Assembly (NCBI GenBank): GCA_916048095.2
Contig: OU696576.1
Coordinates: forward strand, 7,003,488-7,067,487
Reading direction: 5' to 3'
DNA from: Sacculina carcini
Lineage: Eukaryota > Arthropoda > Thecostraca > Sacculinidae
Length of the DNA stretch: 64,000 nt
Positions 51,652-62,602 of this stretch are shown here, piece after piece; position 1 is the stretch's first letter, and the number at the start of each line of letters is the position of its first letter. The position numbers were made by a program, and so were the translations under genes. The notes beneath the pieces were generated by a model that saw nothing but the letters and a program-made list of their open reading frames with translations, was not told where the DNA came from and ran no database searches.

Positions 51652-52345
51652 CTGTGCGCGCGCGTGTGTGTGAGTGAATGTATTAACATGGTTGTATATA
51701 TCATATATGACCTTAGTAAATAGGTGGTGATTAGGCGATTTTTCAGGGCTCACTTAAAAAGCTGAATAGCTTCTATGTGAGTCCCGTGCTTCATACCCTT
51801 GCTAAAGCAACTATATATGTTAACTGCAATATAGTTTTGGGCTTCCATAAGACAAAAAAAATTACTGATGCCTCTAACGAACATACACTGCTGAAAGACA
51901 TTTTTACAATACTCTGCAAGTGTTGGTTAGCATAAATATATTTTTGTGTTGAATTAAATTTATTTATTCCAATATTTATGTCGGATCATTGTTGATATAA
52001 TTTGAAGCACATATATAAATTGCCAACGTACTTGAACAAATCAATTGCGTAAATCGACCAGGATAATTCGGACTATAATATCCTGCAATATTCTTTGTTT
52101 TCTTCATAGCATGCGTTATTAATTACATTGTGATTTTATGACTTCTCTCACCATATTATGACACCGATGCTGACGACACGATACATATCATTTAGTACAC
52201 ACATATATCATTAGATATTGCTAACAAATTTAGCGTCATTTTCAGAAGCTAGCAAACTTTGACAACCTACCCATAGTTCACGCGACCATCTTCTTGAACG
52301 CTGATTAACCATTCATCCACGCCGTTGAAGTGTTTGGTGGCACAT

Positions 52346-52421
<76 letters not shown>

Positions 52422-53528
52422 ACACACACACACATACACGTTGAATGGTGAGCCGTGCAGGCATGTTGAGTGTAAGTTTCAAAGTGTCCGCCTTGTTGGT
52501 ATGCTGTTGTAGTGTTGGAAAAAAGGTCGTGCCAACAGAAATCTCACAGCTGTGTGTGTGTGTGTGTGTGTGTCTTATTAGGTGGACAAACAAAAGGTGA
52601 GTTTGCTATGTTGCAAGCTAGTCAAATTGGTAGTCTGTTTGTCTCTGGGGTAGAAGTCTGTTGCAAGCCAGTATACATGAGATAGTCTTTGACAAGGTGC
52701 ACGCGACAACAGTATGATTGCATGTTTTGTTGCAAATACTCAAATCAACATGCAGTGCTTATAAAATCAAGGTTGAAAGCAGAGTCGGTAGGGGATGACA
52801 CGACAGGATTATCTACAGTAAGCGCCAAAAGTTTGGACGCACAAGTGTTGATATAATACATTTACATGTAAATTGGTCATAAATTGGGATGCCTTCGCTT
52901 TCAAAGTCACAGACTAACTATACAGATTTTGTGTTTGTGTTTCGTGGGAGCGGAGGTTTTATTTTCCTTTTGTGCTAGCTATTAAGCATTTGGTCTCAAT
53001 GTTTTCAGCTATCAGTAGTCAAAAAGTATCAATTAATATCAGTAAAGCAAAAAATAGTCTACAAATTGTCCAATCAAATTTGTTGTGTCACTTTCATGCC
53101 GTCAAAATACAAGATTTTATTTTTGTTGTGGCTGGCGTCCAAGCTTTTCTTTTGCGGCTACTCCAAATAGGCGCAAACATTCTGTTCATCTGTTCTCTTT
53201 CTCTTCTGTTCTGTTCTTTCAGCGCTTTATCCACTAAACGCAAACACAACAAAAACACAGACACACGAGTGTGCGCGGTGGCCGATTTTGGGCGAAACTT
53301 TACCTGTTTCCGTGCACGTGGCTAGCGCAGAACGAGAAGCTACAATGGAAGAGCATCGGGTCTAGAAGATGTCCTTTCTCGCTGCTGTCAAGCAGTTCGA
53401 GTAGATAGCTGAGGTGTCGATGGCATTGGCGCACGCCGTAGCGCGCAATGTATTCGTCTAGAACGAAAATCTGCGCCGGACTGAACCAACCCTGATGGGC
53501 GGGGGGCGGTAGGACAATAACACACACA

Positions 53529-53575
<47 letters not shown>

Positions 53576-56500
53576 CGTTGATAGTCGTGGAGTGAATGTC
53601 GCATTTGGATTCGTATTCAATCTCCAAGCAGTCAGACAAACAAACAAACTAATCTCAGCAGCTGGATAAACAGAAAATTCCAAATTGATGTTTGTAGTTT
53701 GCAGTGAAGAGCCGTCGAAACTTTTGGCATTGTTTCCAATTCTGAATACGACTCAATACGACTTCATTAGTGAGAGAAGCATGTGCATGAATGTGTATGC
53801 GTGTGCGTGTGTGTATGTGTGTGTGTGTATGTAATCAGCGAGTGGTTCACAGCGGTGACATTTGACTATCGACTAGCTACGCCAAATATAATTGGATGGA
53901 GATTTATGGAGTATTTTATGGGCAAATATTATTGAGCCCAGTCATAACTAGCTTGAACTAGCTACATACACACACACACAGACACACATACACATCCAGA
54001 GGAAAGAAACAGCTGAATATTGCAAAAAAAGCAAAATATATTAATCGTCCATTGCATTCATATTATTATAAATATATATTATTATTATTATTATTATGAA
54101 TATAATTAATATGATGATGATGATTATTGTTATTAATTAGAGGCAAATTCAGGTTTATATCAAGAGTGCCGGCATTATATTACCCCAGCAACGGAAGTGT
54201 GCACATATTATATATATATTACGGAAGCGTATATTTTATACATTCCATATTGTAAATTCTAAATTATAAATTTTGTCCTATATACATTATTTAAAACACA
54301 AGTGATACAATTTCATCAATGTATTCTGTTTAGAATACATTATTTGTAGAATACATTATTTGTAGAATACATTATTTGTAGAATACATTATTTATAGAAT
54401 ACATTATTTGTAGAATACATTATTTGTAGAATACATTATTTGTATAGATACATTATTTGTAGAATACATTATTTGTAGAATACATTATTTGTATAGATAC
54501 ATTATTTGTGGAGAATACATTATTTGTACAATACATTATTTGCATAGAATACATTATTTGTAGAATAATGTGTTCTTCATTGTTATGCATATGTCTGTAT
54601 GTGTGTGTGAATGTATGTGTGTCGGATATATATTCACGCACGTCTACCCGCTACGCTTTGAAACTGTACAGCGGGAACTACAGCTAAAGTAAATGCTATT
54701 GGCAAAAATGTTTGCTGATTCAGTGCGATCGATACGGTACAAATGGAGTACACTGGATCCAGAAAATAGAACGAATTCTATGCACTCAACATTGTCAGGG
54801 CAAGTTAACGTTTTCCATTGGCAAGTCTGCCGATGTGTTGCACGTGCTCATTTCAGTTGTTGCATACAATCAATTCAGCTCCTGTTGCATGAATATCTAG
54901 GCGGTAAATGTTGTGTTTAGAGACTGAACACATTTACATTATCGGCTCAAATAAATACTCGTTGAATATAAAAGCACTGCATTAGTTGATAATGGCCGAA
55001 CAAAGTGATAAAGCGAGATATATAGCACGAATGAAAGCGGGTTGGATCGAATGGAAATTTATTGAGTCAGTTGCAGATCTGAAACGTACCAGCGAGGTCA
55101 GGGGGCCGTTGAGTCTGTACTCGAGAGTGGATGCTTGAAGAAAGCGTGACAGAGCCGCATGGTCCATTGCAGACGGGTCTGCCACAATGAACTCGTCCAT
55201 GCCATGCTTCTTGGCCCGATCCGTGTCTGTCGACGACAGAAAAACAAAGTTGTTTAAGACATTGAACAAACAATATAAGCCAGGAGTCGGCAAACTACAG
55301 CTCACGACGTGGATTTGTCCGGCCCGCCGATGGTAGTTGAGCTTGCTTGATAAAATGTACCAGCGTAGCTTCTAAAATAATTTAAAGTAGGTAAGCATGT
55401 TGGTTATTTTTGTTTTTTCATTGCGCGAAGCTCATCAATGATTAATATGAAATGCCAGGCTCAGTTTTTTGTCTTAATTACAAATGATTTAGTTCTGGAA
55501 TGTAGGTATTGAAAATAAGGACTATATGACCCGCGCTCGTGTTTTTTTCCAGTTATCCGTCCCTCAGTGGGAAAAAGTTTGCCGACTCCTGATATAGACA
55601 GTGGTAAATTTATTTTCATGTCTTTTTGAAGAAAACAAAAACTATCGGAATAGATTTATGGGTATATGGGAACATATACAACTCGGTACATGGGCCACCA
55701 CAAGACGGCAATAGTACTAGCAGTCTTCACATATCACTAGACCTGGCTGCAATTAATGACAAACACACCAATATCAAATATAATACTTCCCCTGAAGTGA
55801 AATCTCAAGTATCGACAAGTCTGCGAGTGCATTTTTCAGTTGTTGCACAAATTCAGTTGCATACATTTAGTCAGCACCACATTTTTGTCACGAATACCGT
55901 TTTTTCTCAGTATCGACTCCAGAACTCACCTCCTTGCAGTTTGCTGACACTAACAGGCTGTCCATGCTGCGGTGTCGGCTGTGTTGGCTTGTGGCTCTGT
56001 CCGGTGGCGCGGTACAGGGCCATCACCCACAAGTGACATTCACTCTCGTCGTCGCTGGCAAACAACACCCCGTCTCCATCGCGAACCGCGTTGAAAAAAC
56101 ACCGTCCGCCTTCCAAATCTGACAGCGTGTCAGCGTGTGTCAGTGTGTCAGTGTGTCAGTGTGTCAGTGTGTCGATGTGTCAGTGTGTCAGTGTGTCAGC
56201 GTTTAAGCGTGAAAGTGTGTAAGTGTGTCAGTATGTCAGTGTATCAGTGTGTCAGCGTGTCAGTGTGCCAGTTTGTCGGTGTGTCAATGTGTCAGCGTGT
56301 CAGCGTATCATTGTGTCAGTGTGTAAGTGTGTCGGTGTGTCAGTGTGTCAGTGTATTAGTGTGTAAGTGTGTCATTGTATCAGTGTGTCAGCGTGTCAGT
56401 ATGTCAGTGTGTCAGTGTGTCAGTGTTTAAGCGTGTCAGTGTGTCAGTGTGTTGGTGTGTCAGTGCGTCATTGTGTCATTTTGTCATTGTGTTAGAGTAT

Positions 56501-59500
56501 CAGTGAATCGGTGTGTCAGTGTGTCAGTATGTTAATATGTCAGTGTGTCAAAGTGTAAGTGTATTGTGTCAGTGTGTCAATGTGTCAGTGTGTCAGCGTG
56601 TAAGCGTGTAAGTGTGTCAGTATGTCAGTGTGTCAATGTGTCAGTGTATATGTTTCCTGAAGTAATTGTGCTAACCTATTGAACTTGGAATATGAGATTT
56701 CACTTTAAGCATACTTTGCACTCTGAACTAATGAAAAACACCAGGAATGTCAAGGACGAATTTTGGCTCTCTATATCTTGTATTGTCCTTCAATTTGAAC
56801 TGTTATAAATGTGGCCCGTTTTGGACTCAAATATAGACCAAACAAGTATTCATATATGGTTATAAAGAGTGTAAACACGAATGTGTGTGTGTGTGTGTGT
56901 GTGTTTGTGGGCCTGTCTACTAATGTATGCAATGTATCAACCAGATTTAATGTATAATACAAATGTGATAAATCAGGGATAATCTTACCCATTCCAGCCA
57001 TCAATTGTGCTGAAACGTACACACACACACAAGCACAAGAATGTTTAAATTTAAGCGAACTGAATGTTTTCAGATTATTTGGTTCGCCCAAGATCATATG
57101 TCATGTCAGCTTCGATTTCTTGCTAGCAATTATCGACAAAGTATAATTCTTGCAAACGGGTGATATAAATACAATAAACAAACAAATATTGTAAAATAAT
57201 TATCATAATTGGATATTGCATATCGTCTTTTTGTCATAGATAATAATGTCTATTTGGCAAACCAGTATTGGTTCTTGTTAAACGTAAAATCGGTAATCAA
57301 TTTGTCCCCTTTTATATTATATTAATCTGCATTCGGCTCATATCGCATGCTAAAATTTATATTTTTACCATTTTATTATGAAGTAAGAAATTGATCATAT
57401 TATATTTTTTTAAACATATTTAATATTGTCTATGTAACATTGTGCAATAAATAATCCACATTGGATCGTTTGGCAAGTAGTTTGTATACTCTACGTATTA
57501 CTTTGCTGTAGTTTATCCTTTATTAATTATTATTATTAATTTGATTAATTACAGGCAAGTCCAGTAGTAGCATGGGGGAAGAGTGCAAGTGCACTATTGC
57601 ACCACACTGCGGTGGCCCCATGTACCGGAAGCACCTAAAATGACGTAGGGAGAAAGAGAGTTGGAAAAGTAAAGATTCTTGTTAATGAAGAAGGAAGCAA
57701 AATAAATATACGATTAATTAAAAAACATCAAATCGGAAGGTGAAATATACGTGCATTTATAGACAATATATACAAAATTGTGCACCATACTTATTAAGAC
57801 AATACAATATCAAATTTAACGGAGTTAGGCCTCACCGCTGGCCGCTTCGAGAAAATCCACTGTGTATCCGTCCATTTGCAACAGTTCTGACGGCTCCGAT
57901 TTGCGTTCGAGATAGCAGCACATTGCAAACGTGTACTGCGACACTTGAACCAGCACAAAATAGCGCCGTTTCCATTTTCGCCAGATATTCTTGCCGGTGG
58001 CGTATAAATATCTGCACATACACGTTGTACACGACAATTTTTGGCGTTCGTTTTTTGTGTGTGGCGTGTTTGGACGTGTTTTATGTTGGCGTTTTTGTGC
58101 TCGCAAGCCAAAACATCGTCATTTTCTCGTAAATTAATAATATAATGACTTTTAATTATTAATTGTTGATAATATAATTACTATAAATTATTAATTTTTT
58201 TTTTTCTCATTTCTTTATTTATTTTTCTTATTTATTTATTTATTATTCTTATTAATTTATTTAATATTCTTATTTATTCATTTATTATTCTTGTTCATTT
58301 ATTTATTATTCTCATTTATTTATTAATAAGTAAAAAAATTATTTGTTTTAAAGTAATTCTAATATCTTCTGTACATATTTCGTTGTATACAGAAACAAAC
58401 GCATAAAACAGCTATCATATTTCTCCTAATGGCGTGCAAGCATGATATTATTTCGGCACATTATTGCAGTCATAAGTATCGAAAATCATTGAGCACGTGA
58501 GCTTGCGTGCGTGCCTGCCGAGCCAATCTACCGGGGAAATTAGCTGTACGTTATGGCCAACGTTGTTTACCTATACGTCTTGTCCCATATTGGCTCTCCC
58601 ATATTGCGCAGATCGTGCGTAAATTCGCACAATTCTATGCCAATTCACAAATCACTCAGCGCCTACAGAAAAAACAAAATTCAAAGTTCCTACAGGACGG
58701 CTAAGAAGTCACAATTCCAATTATCAACCTTGGTAACTTGGAATTAGTTAGTTTCCTCAGCATTTTAGTGTAATTAATCTTAATTACGACTAATATTAGT
58801 GAGAAAGCTAATGTATGTCGACCTCTAAAGACCAATCTACTTCGTGCAAGTGGTCTGTAGATACTGGACACACGTGAAAACATTGTTCTCACCCGCCATG
58901 TTTCATGTTGAGGGGCTTGTCCATGCGACAGGCTATTTTGATCTTGAGATCTTGGTCGGCGGCGCTTTTTGGAACGGTCAGCTTGTGCCATTCGTACGAC
59001 TGTGAAACATAATAGAGTCATACATTGCATCAAGTCCAGTGTATCCAGAGTATCAGTGGCGGCACCAAGGCGAAACTTGACGAAAGTGAAAACCCTCTGA
59101 GTCCTGCCACCCTTTAAAATCCTGACCACTGATATTTCCAGTGTAGTCCCTCGTGTTTCATCAAGGCCCCGTATCTTCTTCCTCAGTCCCTTCCCCCACA
59201 TTCAGCTCCCCCACCGGAGAAATCCTGGCGCCGCCACTGCACCGGATACGATTGTAGTGTATCCATGCCAATTACAATTGCATCGTTTAACGGCGATCAA
59301 AAAAGCGGCAATTTTTTCACAAAAAAACACATTGCATAATCACTGGTGCTATTAGTTTACGCTATTAGTTTACGCTACTTTTTCAACTTGCCACTTGAAC
59401 AATCTTGTAATGATAAATGGATTTTATTGAGAAGGCGCACAGTCAACTGACATTTGTGACGAGATAAATCCAAATTTACGACAAGACCGGGCACCTGTGA

Positions 59501-60576
59501 CGCGCACATTTATTTAGCTATTGGATTTGACAGTTTTATTTTATTCATAGTCTATTTCTTTTGATGCATTCTTCATCAGCTTTCATCTTTCGGACTAAAA
59601 CCTATAATTTTTGAAATATCGTATTTTATGCAAATTTTGGGAGCTTCCAGTACATGGGACCACCGCAGGGTGGTAATAGTGCTTGCACTCTTCCCTTGCT
59701 ACTAGATTTACCTGTAATTAGTAATCATAATAGTAAAATTGTAATAATTATAATAACTAACCGCGTGCCACGTATGAGACGTGATCTGTGAGGTGGCCAA
59801 GAAAACGCATGCAAGCTTGGACGGAAAAGTCACCTTTGTGGAGAACGGTGTGGGATGCAACACCACCTTGCCCAGCTCCTTATCGTCCAGTGTCAGCATG
59901 CCAACATTCTCGGCGTACAATTTCACCTTGACCGTAGGCAGCGCGTGACAAGTGCTAAAGTCTCCTTGCGTGTCCCAACTGCACGCACCAAAAGCGACAG
60001 ACACATCACCGAATTGTGTGCGCCGAATTCAACTCAACTCAATTTGATTAGTCACAAACACTGGCAGATCCAGAGGCGGGGATCAGGGGGTCAAGCCTTC
60101 TCCCCCCTCCCGAAATGTTTCCATCAACTCCTCTTAACCGAGAGGTTTAAAATAAATAGATCAAGAAAAAGTATTATTTCTGTAGAATTTGTTGATATAA
60201 GCATTATCGCAAAGATGTTGCATAGTGATGCATGTACATGACTGATGGTCACCAAAATTCAGCCCCCCCCCCAAAATTGCACTCTGGATCCGCCACTGGT
60301 CGCAAATCACACTAACACAAGAAATTCACGCAGCCAGGCAAAGAAATTCGCCAAAGGCTTCAACTGCTCCTTGTACAAGTGAATAGAAACAGAATATATA
60401 GACCTATTTACACACATACACACATGAAAAGAGTACAAAAACTACTTGCACTGAAAAACTATTGTGACCTAGATTAATTATTTTTCAGATAGAATAAGTT
60501 TCAGACATTTTTGACAATTAAACAAAGAAGGAATTGTGGAGAGTATATTGTCGTTTCAAGGTAAATTCTAAGCTTA

Positions 60577-60659
<83 letters not shown>

Positions 60660-62561
60660 ACACACACACATCGTAAATATATAGATATGTATGCTAAATC
60701 AAAGAGTTGATCGTTGCTCAATACAAACTGTAAATTCAGAAGACAACAATTGATCTATAAGTAGGAAGAACACATTGAACAACTGTGAGAATTACGAGTA
60801 TCAATTGCGATAGTCAAAATCCCGCTCAGCAAAATACTTCAGAAGAACCGCTAGAAAACCACTTTGGAAAGCAGGACAATTTCTCGCCGCAGAGAGCAGA
60901 AATAATCCAATTTCTTCTGCTCCGATTTTGTGTTGGACGACTTTGCCGGAACTTATAAATCCGGCTCAATGCAATCAGTGTATATTGCAGCCTAGAAACG
61001 GACCACGTCTCCAATAAATACTGATACACTAGCAAACTGACTACCCATCTGCCCGCTGGTCTGTTGTTTGACCTTACACCGCACTAGATGAGAATTCGGC
61101 ACAAATACGACACCCGAGCGGAACGGAGTGAACGCCCGCGGCTAAATTGGCGTCTAGTCGTGCCAGCAGTGCTGACATCACATATCGTCGATGCCGACAC
61201 TGCGAAATCTATCGACATCGACCCTTTGCCAACAGACGACAAGTGGATTTGTTTCAAAACCGAAAAACCGACCGCATACTCGCCAACAGTGGCAAATACA
61301 GAAATGATTGACAGCAGGGATATCAAGTAAGTGGTTGCATCAATCATTATATAAGGTTTATATACACATTATATATACTGGAGCTGAAAATAGCGAGCCC
61401 AGCTACACTGGAAGAGGTGGAAAAGTGGGGCGAGTCCAGCTCCACTGGACTCTCCGTCTGGATCCGCCCCTGCTGGCCAGCCAAGAGTTAATCAATGCAT
61501 TGCATCGTGCAATGCGTGCCCAAGGCCGGATTTGAATAATTGGAGTCACAGTGAATTTGACGATCCCAGATGAAATGGAAAGTTTATGATGAAAGATATG
61601 ATTGTGTAATCTATTAAGACTATTTGTAAATATATCTAGATTATCTGATAACTGAAATAAGCTAACTAGAAATAATTGATTTTCTACATTAATTACTAAT
61701 AATTAACTGTTCGTAATTTGATGGTAGCAAAGTCCTGAATTCCTTCGGAGTTTTTCAGACATTTGACGATATCTCTCTAGATACAGATTATTACCAAACT
61801 TTTCGGGGGTTATTGAGTCATTGTAGTTCATAAATATCTACTGATTAATTTCAACTCAATGACCGTGTGTGTGTGTGTGTGTACTCACCGAGTTGTACTC
61901 ACCGAGTTGTTCTACAGGATTAGAGCTTAAGCTCGAGCTGACCTGTCTCTCAACCTATCAATTTTACTTTTAAACTCTGATATTTTCTCACTCTCGACAA
62001 TATCCGTGGGTAGTTTATTCCAACTATCTATAGCTCTGTATGGGAAGCTGTACTTCTTTATATCCTTTTTGCAACGGGGTTTCCTTAATTTATACTTGTG
62101 TCCTCTTCCTTTCATCTGCTTATAAAAACCTGTAATTATTGGAGTGGCCATCTTTTTCATATACTTAAATATGTTTATCAAAGCCCCCCGCTTTCTTCTG
62201 TCCTCAAGACTAGTTAGGTTCAGAGCTTGTAGTCGTTCCTCGTAGGTCCTGCCTGTCAGTTTCGGAGCAAGTTTCGTCGCCAGTCTTTGGAGTCTTTCCA
62301 GTTTCTTTTTGTGTCCCACCTCATGGGGGGACCAGACCACGGCGGCGTACTCCAACTTGGGTCTAATCACTGACACTATCAACTCTCTAATCATATGCTC
62401 ATCCAGAAATTCGAAGGTGTGTTTAATTCTAACAATCAAAGCATAAATTTTTCCGCAAATGTCATTAATGTGCCCTTGAGGAGAAAGATCAGTTTCCACA
62501 ATAATTCCGAGATCTCTTTCTCTTGGAACTTCTTGCAAGGATTTGTTTCCCAGCCTGTAAA

Positions 62562-62602
<41 letters not shown>

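Noticed and set aside
56137-56430. 97-residue Cys/Val/Ser repeat protein
   Set aside because: It is a translation of the 8-bp minisatellite; the real coding exon ends at its edge on the other strand.
61084-61347. Opposed open frames at 61.1-61.3 kb as CADPS N-terminal or transposon exons
   Set aside because: They lie downstream of the C2 exon in the transcript, match no CAPS block and show no recognisable transposon motif.
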